The translations under genes and the position numbers were made by a program. DNA of 64,000 bases from the NCBI GenBank assembly GCA_021186555.1, contig JAJKFL010000008.1:16795936-16859935 (forward strand), read 5' to 3'. Of the stretch, positions 1 to 11,240 are shown piece by piece (position 1 is the first letter of the stretch; each line of letters opens with the position of its first letter). This DNA is from Reticulitermes speratus. Taxonomy: Eukaryota > Arthropoda > Insecta > Blattodea > Rhinotermitidae. The notes below the pieces were generated by a model, which saw nothing but the letters and a program-made list of their open reading frames with translations, had not been told where the DNA came from and did not search any database.

Positions 1-676
1 GAAATGCCGCACATGTCGGTACTATGAGTACTGGTCACTGCAGTGTTAATATATTTAATAATTTTAATGGTTTTAATAATCTCAACTAGTTGTACCCGTC
101 CGAATAATTTGCACGTAGAAACAGTAAAGTTAATTAAAAAAATTACAGCATTTTAATCTTAATAGATATTCACACTTTTACGTACTAATGCTTCATGCAT
201 CTGCATGTGGAGAGAAGTATTTAAAAATTACTTTACATATCAGTTCACTTAATTGTGATGAAATGTAGAGGAATAAATTATGAAAATGTACGTTTTTATA
301 AAAGTAAGCAAGTTAGGAAAAATATCCATAGCATGAAGATATTGTTGTGTTTGTGTCTCCTATGGTTCTTGAGTTACGAGACGACACAGCGTAATAATCC
401 CAGTTTTATTATCGCGAAACCCCCATTTTTAATGGAAAGATTGGAGATGAAAATGTCTTTGATTTTTCTCTAAATGTTTCATTTTGAAACCATTCTGTCA
501 TATTTTTCCTGAGTCACACTTGATATTTGTGCATGAGTAGGAGGTATATGTGTGTTTTCATGTAAAGTATCCATCACTGTGCTTCGATTTTAACAGTCTG
601 ACATGGGTATGCTAATTTCAATGCAACTGACCAGTGTGTTTTTTTCATGAAAGCACATTCAGCAGACGTATGTACA
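1..676. other. AT-rich sequence, no gene seen
   Basis: Low-complexity AT-rich DNA. The only open frame (about 72 codons near 255-473) has no recognisable domain. No repeat family found elsewhere in the window is visible here. Confidence 0.5.
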
Positions 677-770
677 TACCTAATGCACACACACACATAC
701 ATACATACATACATACATACATACATACATACACACATACATACATACACACACACATACATACATACAT

Positions 771-807
<37 letters not shown>

Positions 808-1160
808 TACATACATACATACATACATACATACAAAAATACGTACATCCATACATATATACATGCATGCGTACACACATACACACATACATACATAATA
901 CATACACACACACACAATACATACATACATACATACCATACATACATACATACATACATACATACATACATACATCACACACATACATACATACATACAT
1001 ACATACATACATACACACACACATACATACATACATACATACATACATACATACATACATACATACATACATACATACAAAAATACGTACATCCATACAT
1101 ATATACATGCATGCGTACACACATACACACATACATACATACTCACACACACACATACTT
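677..1160. repeat. (CATA)n/(CA)n compound microsatellite
   Basis: Almost unbroken CATA tetranucleotides with embedded CA runs. All long open frames here (Tyr/Val/Cys/Met on minus, His/Thr/Tyr/Ile on plus) are artefacts of the tetranucleotide, which lacks stop codons in several frames. A non-repetitive island containing ACGTACATCC occurs twice, at 833-896 and 1077-1140, identical over about 64 bp and offset by 244 bp. The block therefore grew partly by segmental duplication and not only by unit slippage. Confidence 0.97.
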
Positions 1161-1688
1161 AGTCACTCGTACTCACTCACTCAGTCATTCATGCATTCAT
1201 TCTTTTCCATATTTACCATTTTATAATGATACAGCTCTCCGGAAAATTAATCTCTGCCTTCGTGAAGTGTATACGAACTTGAAACAATTGTCAAAACTTG
1301 GCGATATTGTGCTGGTGGGAACAACACATCCGTATCCTGAAAACCGTTTGGTGAATGGCTTGGATACAGCAATCAGAATTGTCAATTGCTCAAAAATGTC
1401 GAGGTTGTTACGATAAACTGAACACACGAGCCTGTCGAGGACTCCAAATGCGCCATAATGTCAGTTAATAGATAAGGTAATGTGTTTCTGTATCTAAATG
1501 TTTGAAAACAATAACAATGAGGAATCAGGCACTTTTTGAGTTTAAGAGGAGAATTCAGCAATTTATATGATTATTTATTTCAAAACACTGATCGACTCGA
1601 TTTACATTCACAAACTTTATAACCAGATATATACACACAAACAAAATAAATGTATCGAATGATTTTACCATTTCCCCTTTATGATGGG
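1161..1688. other. unique-looking sequence, no gene seen
   Basis: No recognisable coding region or repeat. A 68-codon minus-strand frame at 1221-1427 has no known motif and lies partly in sequence flanking the microsatellite. Confidence 0.4.
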
Positions 1689-2020
1689 AGCCGGGATAGC
1701 TTAGCTGTTGTAGAGATAAAACTGATGGGTGGATGGTGAAGGAAACTTGGTTCGATAACCAGCAGGGAAAAAAAAGGTTTATCTCTTCCCAAATTGTCAA
1801 CATGTACTCTCTGGCCCACCCACCTTCATATTCATTGGGAATATGGGCAGGGAGAGTTTTTCTCCCGGGTTAAAGCGACCGGGTCGTGAAACTGACCACC
1901 CACGTCCATTTAGTGCGGAAGTTAAAAACGCATGGATTATTACCTCTACGCCCCATGTGCCTTTATGGCTTGCACAGGCACACCTTTATTTCACTATAGG
2001 TCTAATTAATGTGAAACGTT
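1689..2020 (+). mobile_element. tRNA-derived SINE, family B, diverged copy
   Basis: It begins with a tRNA-like head (GCCGGGATAGCTTAGCTG, then a B-box-like GGTTCGATAACC). The body shared by eight loci in this window follows: a CCCGGGTTAAAGCG segment, GACCACCCAC, a GAAGTTAAAAACGCATGG segment, and a stretch meaning 'tgcctttatggc' near the 3' end. The copy has decayed. No clear TSD was found. Relatives: 4661, 9515, 26000, 30874, 40345, 44262 and 52025. Confidence 0.75.
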
Positions 2021-4660
2021 ATTTTTAATATCAGTGGAGAAGCAAATCGCTATAATTTTTTGGAAAAAGGAGTTACAGGAGATAGATTTATCAGTAACCA
2101 GCAACTAATGGGGATTATTCTGTAAACAACTCTGTATTTTCTACTAATTTAATGCTATTTTTGGGTAACCAGACAAATATTACGAAGAGCTAACCATATA
2201 TCTCTGACAGTGTAAACAAGAATGCTTGCAGAAATGTTATGTTGAAAACTGAATGTCTAGAACGTTGATATGAATTTTGGTTTTAAAGACCCCAACAGTA
2301 TAAGACACATCCATAATAATATCCATTGGCGAAATTTGTTGTATTAAAACATGCGACTCTGTATTAAGAAAATCCGTTAGTTAATTAATTGTCTCGTCAG
2401 TTTTATCATAAAAGTGGGGATACAAATTCCGAATTAATATTGCTTGTACTTATACTTGGAATTGCATTATGCTGGCTGTTTTTAAATCGAGCAATTGGAA
2501 ATTTTTAACAATTCGGAGTTCTGGTTAATCGTACAGTTCTACTTGTATTACGTATAACCAAAATTAACCAACTCAGATATTAGGAACAACAAAATCACCA
2601 CCATTATTACAACAAGACTCTCTTGCAAGGTTTCCCTTTCAGTTGTTAAATTCTGTATATTGTTTTGTAGCTTGCCACTGCCGTTGACTCTTGGCAAAGT
2701 CCAAACTTGACAAATTTTCATCTCTGGTGGGGTCAGCTGTGGTCGGTAGATACAACTGTCTCAAAGATATGGTAGCGTTATGGCCGAATATTAATGGTGT
2801 AGGAGAACTTGGCATGGGTTGAAATTCATAGAAATGACGCCAGTTTGAGATAGTTCGCGAAACTGCAGTAGTTGTTTTAAACTACATTTAGGAAGGGACG
2901 GTATATAAAAATTGGCTATTTCTCGCTTGGAACGGCCCAGAAGTTGTGGTAATGCGGTTAGCAGCACGCGCCTGGACACTGCTACTAGCTCGAGGTTTGT
3001 TAGCATGTCAAGGACAGTTCTGAACAATTTCTAAGGCACTTTACACTGGCTTGGTAATTACCGATACGATATCAACGGATCCAGTTACGTCAGCCTTATG
3101 TTCATTGTTTACATGACGGTTTTAGCTTCTACACAAATATTCTTATATGAGCGACATTCTGTTTGGAGATAAAAATGCACAATTTGCGGTGACAAGATGA
3201 AGGAGAGGCATAGGCGTAGGTGAGAGGCTGAAAAGGTATTAAGGCACAGACGCGAGATTTCTAGTATAGGGTGGGGTCCAGTACAGACTGATTTCGTCAC
3301 AGCAATAATGGGAGAAGTTACTACCTGAGCGACTGACTGAACATCGCCGTCGAGTGTGTAGCATACCTGCTCCTTTAGAGAGAATCCCAGGTCCAATCCC
3401 AGCCCAAACCCCAACTATCCGAAATGAGGGCTTTCTCGTTTTCTTCAGTCCTCCTTGATAATTCAAGGAATAGTATTTTGAATTAGGCGACAATCGATTC
3501 CTATCAGATTCTTTTCAAGTTACATTTACTCATCAGTAGGCCTACACTATTTGATGCTATTCTCTCTGAGCTACTGACAGCTTCATTAAATAGGTGAACA
3601 ACAAGGACTCGGCGCCATATATTTCCTTAATATTTTTCTGTAATGTGGAAGCCACAGTATACATTCTCACGCGTCATTCTGTTAGAATGTATTATTATTA
3701 TCTTCCTTTATATCCAAGTATCCCAAGCAGTCTATTCCTTGAAGCGTTCTTAATACAATGTTATACACCTTTCTCATGTAGCACGTGTGCTACACGCCTC
3801 ATCAGCTTCATCTTCCTTCAATTGGTCATTCTGATAATTCTTGTTAAGAAGTGCAAGTTATGAAACTCCTCATTATCCTATTTTCACATTTACCTCCAGC
3901 TTCTCTCCTTTTAGAGCCAGATATTTTCTCCGCTCTGTGTTCCCGAACTCTCACAGTCTCGCGAGTACTTCCGTTTGGATGCAACAAAAGATATAAATAA
4001 TGTGTGTGCTATTAACTTTGTTTAGTGTTTTCTGTCACATCACTTGCTCCTTTCTATGAAAATGAACACTCCCATTGTTTATAAAGCAGTGAACAGTATC
4101 AATGTCTCAGAAACCTTCACAATGAATTATGAAGGGGATTATATAGTGAGCCCCCCGTTTCGAGATTACAGCACTGGGTTGGCGCGACGTGCAGACTGCT
4201 CATGATCAAAGCTTTCTCCGGCATAACGCTTAATTGTAATGCTACACCATGACGACACCTCTCGCTGTCTCTGAATTTGAATTCAGAACGTCGGAGACGA
4301 TTATTTCTCAGCATTCACGTCAGGAAAACAGAGTGTACCTGAAAGTCAGTATTCTCAGGAGAATAAACACTGTCTGAAGCTCCCGATTCTTAACCAAGGG
4401 TACGTGTGAGAATTTCAGTAGAGTGCTAGGCATTTTATACCGAAGTGTGTTGTACTTGCAGAAGTACCTTTACTTTGTCTTTAACCAGTGGCAATGTAGA
4501 GCCAGATGGCAGCAAATTGGAATAAGCTTGTCAGCTGTGAGTTTTTAACCTAAATCAAAACTAAACAAATCACGGTAAATTATTTGCAGTGACTGTCCTC
4601 ACATAAATCTTCAAAAATAACAGTTTTAACGTATTTACCTCCAGTAGTCAGAGTATCTCC
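2021..4660. other. no gene seen; one possible tRNA-like relic
   Basis: Mostly unique AT-rich DNA. Around 2935-3005 a stretch with GGTAATGCGGTTAGCAGC followed by GCTCGAGGTTTG vaguely resembles a tRNA-type SINE head, but it is too decayed to assign. Minus-strand frames of 78-101 codons near 2791-3493 have no recognisable domain. Confidence 0.35.
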
Positions 4661-4950
4661 CTCATCAATGTAGCTGGACTTTCGGACAGTCCGAATTCCG
4701 TTCCCTATGGGAAAGAACTTTTCTAGTACCCCACAGCCACCTGTTCTATCGGTGGCATTGACCCTTCTCCAGGGGGTAAAGCGGCCGGGGCGTGCATCTG
4801 ACCACTCATCTCCATCTACACGTTAAGTTAAGAACCAGAAGCAGGTACGTCTTCACTCCCCTTACGCCCTCATGACTTGGTGCTTCATCAAGTAGAGTAG
4901 TAGCTTTACTTGTGAGCTTAATCAAGGACACCTTTACTTTTAACCTTAAC
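4661..4950 (+). mobile_element. tRNA-derived SINE, family B, diverged copy
   Basis: It shares the family B body: CAGGGGGTAAAGCGGCCG, a 'gcgtgcatctgaccac' segment, a GTTAAGTTAAGAACCAGA segment, and a 3' part with 'cttacgccctcatgactt'. The tRNA head is poorly preserved. No TSD was identified. Confidence 0.7.
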
Positions 4951-7523
4951 GTTTAGCCAAAATTAACATTATTCCTCGCAATATTATTATTGAAATCATA
5001 TATGTTCTCCGCCCTGTAATGAAACTTTTCACTTTTTATTTTTGTAATTTGAAACTCGAACGTAATCTAACGTACAACTGGGCATAGAACTCGCCTAGAT
5101 AAATGACTAGTTGCACCCAATAATAATTTAGCTAAAGCAGGAGAAGAAGACATTTTATAAGACCAAAATTACAGTGAGAACACAGAGGAACTGAGAGTCA
5201 ATACAGAAGTTTTTTCTCAAAATACGAGTGTACGCACTTTTTGCATACTTTCTCATTTGTTGTAATTTACGAAAATCATCGTACAGTGCGTCTTTACAAA
5301 CAAGATAAGCATGTAGCTTCGTTGTGATTTAAGAACGGTAAAAAAACAGAATGAGGTAATATTAAAAATTTTTCAAAATTTGTACTCCTGAAATACAGCC
5401 TTAAAAATGATGTGATCTTATATTTGATATTTTAATACAATGAACTGCATATAATTCTGAATATGCAGCAATTGCTCTTTGAGTCCAGCATGACAGTAAG
5501 CATCCCTTAGAGGGTAGTGTAAAAAAAACAGGGCTTCGTATTGTTTCTTGGTATTGGCAAGACTGTATTTAATGCATCAAACGAAAGTACACCAGAGAGG
5601 GACAGATGTGCTTCACTGTTCAGCGAAGCAGGAAAACTGAACTGTGATGGCTTTCGAGGACACATGAAGAGTAGAAACCCGCGACGAGAAATATCATCAA
5701 AAAGTTAGAGCTTCATTAGACTCTGCCAATAAAGGTTCATTACACGACCACACTAGTCAAGGTTGAAACTCCGCACATTTTTATAGCTCTTTGAATGTCC
5801 CATTTTCGAGCTTGTGTTTTTATTTTGGCAGCTGTTGAGATTTATCATATTTTGCACACCAATAGGTTGTGTATCCACCTCCTCCGGTTGCGTACAGACA
5901 TCCTTTACTGCCTAATAAACGTCAAGTGTTCAGTCCTTTATGCATAGTGGAAAATCACGAACAATGCAAACACAATAAAGAAGAAATTATTTTTAAAATT
6001 TTGATATGTGTTTGCATTCTGAGATCAGAGGCAATGCATTTATGTTTATAATATTTTCTAGTCTAATTTTGTATATATGATAAGAACTATTAAATTACAA
6101 AATTTGTAAATTTGCTAGGTGCAGTCTTGGTTTCGTATATTCTTACACGAAAAGACACAATCCCAGTTCCAAATGATCTGCCAGTTAACGCTTTCCATCG
6201 AAAATCTAAGGACATCATTCAAAAAAATTCGCCTGCAACAAATATTGCATGATTTAAAATATGTTTCCATATAATTCCAGAGACATATACGAATATTAAT
6301 GGTGTTGTTGCTTTTACATAAGACATTAGCACCAACACCATTGTGTTAGTGTTAAAGAAACATAGAAATGCACATTGGAACTTTTCTTTTGCTGGAGGTG
6401 TTCTTACAGCCTCTCCTGAATATTCGTCAATAGCTTCAAATCTGGGGACAAGACGTAGAGATATACAGAGAGATATGGACTAAAAGTGACACCCAAAGAA
6501 GTCTGGATATTGGTCACGGAAACGGAATAAATGTGGAGAGGCTCACGTATATGGTTTGGTTACATTTTTTCCTATAAGGCACCAAGGTTTGTCATCGTAC
6601 GTAACTTTCATTGTACCTTAATTGAAAAAGGTGTTTCTGCATTGAACTTATTTCATTTCTGAGCAAACAAATTCACTTAAACAACTTTATAGAGTAAGGG
6701 AAGACTGAAAGTGAAACGAAGTCTGTGTTTCTAAAATTCCCGAATATTATGAAAAATTGGTACCGGTGTCTTAGCTGCCTATAAAGGGCTTTGTCTGCCA
6801 CATTAACATTTTGTACTTTTCTTTAGCAAGGTAGGAATTTGTAGTAAGCTATCAGCTTGGAACACATCAGCACAGCTTTTTTTGTAATCCGTCTCCTCTT
6901 CCTTTTTTTTTTGTGTGTCTTCATAACACGAAGTGGCATCAAGTGGAATAAGAAGTAAAACTTTCTAGAAAAGAAACTTTAAAATTTTAGACACTTAAAT
7001 TTTTCTGCAAGACTTCATTTTGCTTAGTTTAACTTTTCATTATTCTATTACAAGTTAAAGTAGATAGTAGAGTTGGGCAGTTACAAGTTTTTGTCCTGTG
7101 AGGAATTCTTAAAGCGTGTTGTAAAAGAGCATTACAGTATCTGTAATTATAAGCATTACAACACAACTAAAGTCCGCTCTCGTTTGTTCGTGCTACGGTA
7201 GAGCTGGGAGTTACATGAAGTTCTTCCGACACAATGCGTTTTATTGAAATGTCCGTTATTCTCTGGGGTGTTTTACAATTAAAATTTAGTGAAATAATAA
7301 CATTTTATTTTGTAAATCACACATAAATATAATGCTTCTAAATACATGCACATTGGTCTTCTATATGCGTGTTTAATAAACTTTGTAACAATGCGAACAG
7401 CAACACGGCATTGTAAAATTAAGCAGGCTCTATACAGTTTAGTGCACATTATGAGAAAACACTAATATAACTTTAATTAAATTCAGATTATAAAAGCGAA
7501 ATAATATCAAGTGACGTTGATTT
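4951..7523. other. long AT-rich stretch, no gene seen
   Basis: No open frame above about 60 codons and no recognised repeat family. Near 7070-7220 two loosely similar segments (AGAGTTGGGCAGTTAC and AGAGCTGGGAGTTAC) hint at an old local duplication. Confidence 0.4.
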
Positions 7524-7680
7524 TTGACGCCTTCTCAAAAAAATTGCGTAAAGAGACTATTGGCTTCGTCATGTTTGTCTGTCTGTCTCTTTTTCTGCAT
7601 GGAACACTCGGTTCCCACCGCACGCATTTTCGTGAAATTTTATTTAGGGTATTTTCACTAAAATTTGTCCATTAAAATTG
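7524..7680 (-). mobile_element. MITE-like family F, partial copy
   Basis: This is the reverse complement of the 3' half of the family best seen at 56243-56761. The terminal GACGCC..TTGCGT region is followed by TATTGGCTTCGTCATG, a (GTCT)n-like run and a TTTTCGTGAAATTTTA segment. The terminal repeat is degraded. Confidence 0.55.
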
Positions 7681-8042
7681 AAGTCTGGTTTAAATAGTGC
7701 TGATTAAGAATGGCAGATCGTTACGATTAGTAAGTAATTTATGGACACGTAAAGAAGACACTGCGGCCTATTTTTAAGGAATTGTCCGAGAATGTGTTTC
7801 TGAGGCTGGGTAAGATCGCAGCCGAAACAGCCGATAAATGCGACAGTGTGCGACTTTGGGACCTCCGTAATGCAATTTTTGAAGGTTAGCTGTAATCTGA
7901 ACTGATAGGTCTGTCTTGCTGAATATCTGAAATTTAGACAAATACACAAATGTTTTTATATTTTCTTTTTTTATTTTCTATACTTTCAGTTGGGCGGAAG
8001 AAATATGGTATTATTATTCTTCGCACAAATATAGGTCTATAT

Positions 8043-8330
8043 ATGTATATTAATGGCCGATCATAGTGGCCGTGCGGTCTAAGGCGTGGGTCTGCGGCCG
8101 CTCGCTTACTAGGATCGTGGGTTCGAATCCCACCGGGGGCATGGATGTCTGTCTCTTGTGAGTGTTGTGTGTTGTCAGGTAGAGGTCTCTGCGACGAGCT
8201 GGTCCCTCGTCCAGAGGAGTCCTACCGACTGTGGTGTGTCTCAAATGTGTGTGACCATGAAACCTCGACGAAACGAGGAGGCCCAGGTCCATATAGGGCT
8301 GTCGAGCCATAAAGAAATGTATATTAATGG
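8043..8330 (+). mobile_element. tRNA-Leu-like SINE, family A, with 14-bp TSD
   Basis: The element spans 8057-8316 and is flanked by an exact direct repeat ATGTATATTAATGG at 8043-8056 and 8317-8330. The head is tRNA-like: A-box region GTGGCCGTGCGGTCTAAG and B-box GTGGGTTCGAATCCCACC, closest to class II tRNAs of the Leu/Ser type. The body contains GGTAGAGGTCTCTGCGACG and CCAGAGGAGTCCTACCGAC, and it ends in an A-rich tail after GTCGAGCCATAAAG. Peptide-like minus-strand frames ending in 'PVGFEPTI' are by-products of the SINE, not genes. Mobilisation would depend on a LINE reverse transcriptase supplied in trans. Confidence 0.95.
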
Positions 8331-8493
8331 AGCAAACCCCTTACAGCTTCTAAGAAAATATAAATGAGGTTTAAAAAGGATTACTTTAGAAAGTCCAAAT
8401 AGATATTCCTCTTGTTACTCAGTCGTATATTTAAAACAGAAGTAAATAACAAACCCTATATAACCGATAATGTATGCACTTGCACCTATCTGT

Positions 8494-8795
8494 GCAGGTA
8501 AAGAGTTACCCCATTACAGGCCTGGACAGGCCCTTAGGACTCTGACGCTCCCAGAATTTATAGACAGTCGGCACATGAAGGTGGTAAGGTTGTCAGCCCT
8601 ACGCACCGGTCGTCTTTACCCCCCAGGAGATACCCGTGATACACATTTCTGTTAGAGGCTGAGTCGACCCCAGGGCCATAGTGCGGCCGGAAGGATTAAG
8701 TCAATGAAAAACTGCAATGACCCCATCTGGAATCGAACCCACGACCTTACGCAGTTCCTCAACCATCTGCGCCACTGCGTGTCCACGTAACTACT
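8494..8795 (-). mobile_element. tRNA-derived SINE, family C
   Basis: On the minus strand a tRNA-like head (GTGGCGCAGATGGTTGAGG, then GTGGGTTCGATTCC) is followed by the family C body: CACTATGGCCCTGGGGTCGA, CAGAAATG, the GGGGTAAAG block, and a 3' end with CCTGTAATGGGG. It matches the plus-strand copies at 45181 and 57625 throughout. No convincing TSD was found here. Confidence 0.9.
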
Positions 8796-9514
8796 CAGGG
8801 AAAGAAAAATGTGTCCCTGTATTCTGATTAAAATACTGTTTTGTTGAACAGTACGTAGAACCTACAAGACTCTGATGAAGAGAATATTTTTGTCGGGAGT
8901 TCTTCGTATTTCTCTGTAATGGACGACTTACCTTAAAACAATATTTAAAGACGCCTGTTATATACACGAAAAGGAATTTGTGATAATAACTTACACAGCC
9001 ACTTTCCTCCAACTGTATAAATGTCTAGCTCTGCAAAGAAGTTTGCAAGGATTACTAACCTCTGATCAGGTCTACGAAATAAAGTACAGTTTTTCTTTTT
9101 GTGCACATCCAGTAGAAGTGGGTTCCGACCAGATGTTGGTATACGTTCTTCTATTTCATAAGTCCTTCCTACCCTAAATGCTCCTTAGTATGTGCGCTGT
9201 GTAGTACATATACACACTGTCACAAGAGCACGAAACCGACCGAGGGCCTATATGCGAGTGCAGGTGGCTCTTACGTAATTCGTGCCAGATCCCTGCTGAT
9301 TCGTTTTTAATTAAAGGCTCTCAGAACGCAATTATAAGGGCAATCAGTAACGTACTAAACAATGAGTGGGAATCGGCAGTTCACGAAAAACTGGAGACAA
9401 GCCATTGACTACTTTGACGACGCATGTCAACCATGCGTCACCTGTGCACTAATTTTGTTGGAGAATTTAAGAACAAAATAAAAATTTTGATGTAGAGGTA
9501 AATGTAAAGTTATC
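8796..9514. other. no gene seen
   Basis: Unique-looking sequence. A small inverted repeat (GACGCATG..CATGCGTC, about 9419-9439) is present, but nothing indicates a function. Confidence 0.35.
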
Positions 9515-9715
9515 CTTGTGCAAGCCATGAAAACAAATGGGGCCTGGAGGTGTGCTCCATTTATTCTTTACCTCGATACTAGATGGGAGTGAGTGGTCAG
9601 CTTTAGGAACCAGCTACTTTAACTCCGGTGAAAGGACCCCCGTTACTCATTGAATATGAAGGCCAGTGGGCCCGAAAATCCGTGTGGGAGCTATGCAGAA
9701 GATAAGAACTTTTGG
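9515..9715 (-). mobile_element. tRNA-derived SINE, family B, diverged
   Basis: This is the reverse complement of the family B body: GCCATGAAAACAAATGGGGC at the 3' end of the element, then TTTACCTCGATACTAGATGG, GAGTGGTCAG and a degraded CCCGGG region. The tRNA head is not recognisable. Confidence 0.6.
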
Positions 9716-9892
9716 ATATCCAGCCCGTTGCCTAGTAACTGTACCAAATGAGCGACATGATGCGTGGGTTTGTTATAATTCTCATGGAGTAATGTATGCT
9801 TTTACTTGAAATTGCATTATGTGAAATGTATTGTATTCTGTATTTACTGATCGAACGAAAGAGTTTATAAATTCGAAAGGAGAACACGGTTC

Positions 9893-9938
9893 CTATATAT
9901 AATATATATATATATATATATAATAAATAATAATAACC
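9893..9938. repeat. (TA)n/(AAT)n simple repeat
   Basis: A TA run followed by AATAAT units lies immediately left of SINE E. A second TA run lies to its right at about 10267-10288. The two runs probably are the SINE's target-site duplication, or the TA-rich site it inserted into. Confidence 0.85.
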
Positions 9939-10266
9939 ATGGCTCCTCTTTCCGAGGTTACGAGGTCTTTGTGCATTTGCGGCAGTGAGGGACCGGCCCA
10001 CTGCCGCGCTTTTCAACTCGATCCTGATGTGACTCCAGGAGACTTGGGTGAGAAATGTCCGCTTGAATTTAGCTTACGACACTATTGGTTCTTCTTCATG
10101 CCCGAAGGTTCTTATACATGCCGTAAATCTACGACATGGGACTGACGGCTTTACTTCCCCTCCGAAGGAAGTGGTGCTCCGGATTTTTATCACGTCGGTT
10201 CGGGATCGAACCCGCGAACCTTGGGTCCAGTGGCGAGCACGCTAACCACTAGTCCACCGAGGTCGA
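9939..10266 (-). mobile_element. tRNA-derived SINE, family E
   Basis: Read on the minus strand, the element starts with GACCTCGGTGGACTAGTGG and TTAGCGTGCTCGCCACTGG (A-box region), then CGCGGGTTCGATCCCG (B-box). A body of about 260 bp ends near CATGG. This is the only copy in the window. It sits between two TA-rich runs. Assignment as a tRNA-headed SINE rests on the spaced A and B boxes; the 3' body is not one I can name. Confidence 0.8.
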
Positions 10267-10639
10267 CATATATATATATATAATATATGTGTGGTGTAAA
10301 ATATCTACCGGTTCCATACTGACAGACATCTGAGACGTGCAAGCTTTATGAGACTTTTTACACGTCTGCAAGTATGAACATGGCGACGGTGAGAAAAAAT
10401 TTAGGTTATACCTGACATGCTGGAAGAAATTGTAATTGTTTGTAGACCTGCTCAGAAAAATTATTCACACGTTTGGATTATTGAATGAAATTTTTGTAAA
10501 TTTACAGCTGTTGTCATGTCGGCATATAGAGTGAGAAATCTGATGATTATTAGGTAACGTAGGTTATTCACAGATCGTCATGTTTTGTGTTTTGAAAGCC
10601 GCTACACGCTTTGCATTATTGGATATTTAGACAACGTCC
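10267..10639. other. no gene seen
   Basis: A short TA run at the left edge, then unique-looking sequence. Nothing recognisable. Confidence 0.4.
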
Positions 10640-10773
10640 GTCATGATTTCAGGCTTCCGCCGCGATGTTGATGAGATCTGCGCTCTTCGGGATATTAGCG
10701 GCGTCGTGTGGTAATTGTTTACCGACGTTTCGGGACAACGTATCGGTCCCATCTTCACGGGTCAAGAGTTCGA

Positions 10774-10911
10774 GTAGGGTTCCTTTCCTACTCGGATTCT
10801 TGACCTGTGAAGATGGGACCGATACGTTGTCCCGAAACGTCGGTAGGGTTCCTTTCCTACTCAGACTCTTGACCCGTGAAGATAGGACCGATACGTTGTC
10901 CCGAAACGTCT
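10774..10911 (+). repeat. 69-bp direct repeat, two copies
   Basis: GTAGGGTTCCTTTCCTACTC occurs at 10774 and again at 10843, each followed by a TTGACC..GTGAAGAT..GGGAC..GAAACGTC module. The units differ at a few positions only. They form the spacer and inner right arm of the surrounding foldback. Confidence 0.9.
10802..10844 (+). ncRNA. hammerhead-ribozyme-like core (candidate)
   Basis: Order of parts: ACC (10803-10805), TG, TGAAGA (10808-10813), stem II GGGAC (10815-10819) paired with GTCCC (10829-10833) around a 9-nt loop, GAAA (10834-10837), then palindromic ACGT ending in a GTC triplet (10839-10841), then GGT (10842-10844), which can pair with the opening ACC as stem I. The hammerhead consensus is CUGANGA..stem II..GAAA..NUH. 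The C of CUGANGA is not in register here, so catalysis is doubtful. Two further copies lie in the same foldback. Confidence 0.3.
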
Positions 10912-11059
10912 GTAAACAATTACCACACGACGCCGGTAATATCCCATAAGAGCGCAGATCTCATCAACTTCCGTCATATCGTTGTAACATCCTACAGTTC
11001 CGTTCAACTTTATCGATCCAATGAACTACTTCCTCTGTTACAAGATGTGAGGTTCCAAC

Positions 11060-11240
11060 AGCGTGTTGCTGAAGCTTCACGTCTCCTGGGATGTGACGTC
11101 ATGTCTTATGGTAAACAGTTGCCGACATTCATCTTCAACACCGACCAGTCTATAAAACATCTGTGCTTGACCCTGAAGATACAGTCACTATGTTCCTTCG
11201 AAACGCCGTTAACCGCTCAGCAGTCGACACGACTTAACTT
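11060..11240. repeat. diverged relative of the ribozyme-like family
   Basis: The left half carries CTCCTGGGATGTGACGTC and GTTGCCGACATTCATCTTCA, a minus-strand core that has lost its middle. The right half carries TTGACCCTGAAGATACAG followed by TCCTTCGAAACGCCGTT on the plus strand. The result is an inverted pair of cores like the one at 10640-10985. The plus-strand GTC triplet has become GCC. Confidence 0.6.

Larger units (their letters stand above)
10640..10985. mobile_element. foldback element with ribozyme-like cores
   Basis: A large inverted repeat. The arms, about 103 bp each, are 10667-10769 and 10865-10968 and nearly perfectly complementary. Each outer end reads GTTGATGAGATCTGCGCTCT. 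The spacer holds a further copy of the arm's inner part, in direct 69-bp tandem with the right arm. Every copy contains TGAAGA, a GGGAC/GTCCC hairpin, then CGAAACGTC. The copies lie at 10721-10763 (minus), 10802-10844 (plus) and 10871-10912 (plus). Flank TTCAGGCTTCCGCCGCG is shared with the related locus at 53070-53345, so this is a dispersed family. The open frames across it are artefacts. A Penelope-like retroelement terminal repeat is one possible source; a MITE is the alternative. Confidence 0.8.

Noticed and set aside
574-1156. Several 100-260-codon frames (Tyr/Val/Cys or His/Thr/Tyr repeats)
   Set aside because: They are translations of the CATA/CA microsatellite, which lacks stops; frames overlap on both strands.
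8057-8145. Functional tRNA-Leu gene
   Set aside because: The sequence has A and B boxes but no acceptor-stem pairing or proper anticodon arm, and it continues into a SINE body with TSDs.
8050-8310. 86-codon minus frame with 'PVGFEPTI' motif as a protein
   Set aside because: It is a shadow of the tRNA-headed SINE; the same peptide recurs wherever the SINE lies in that orientation.
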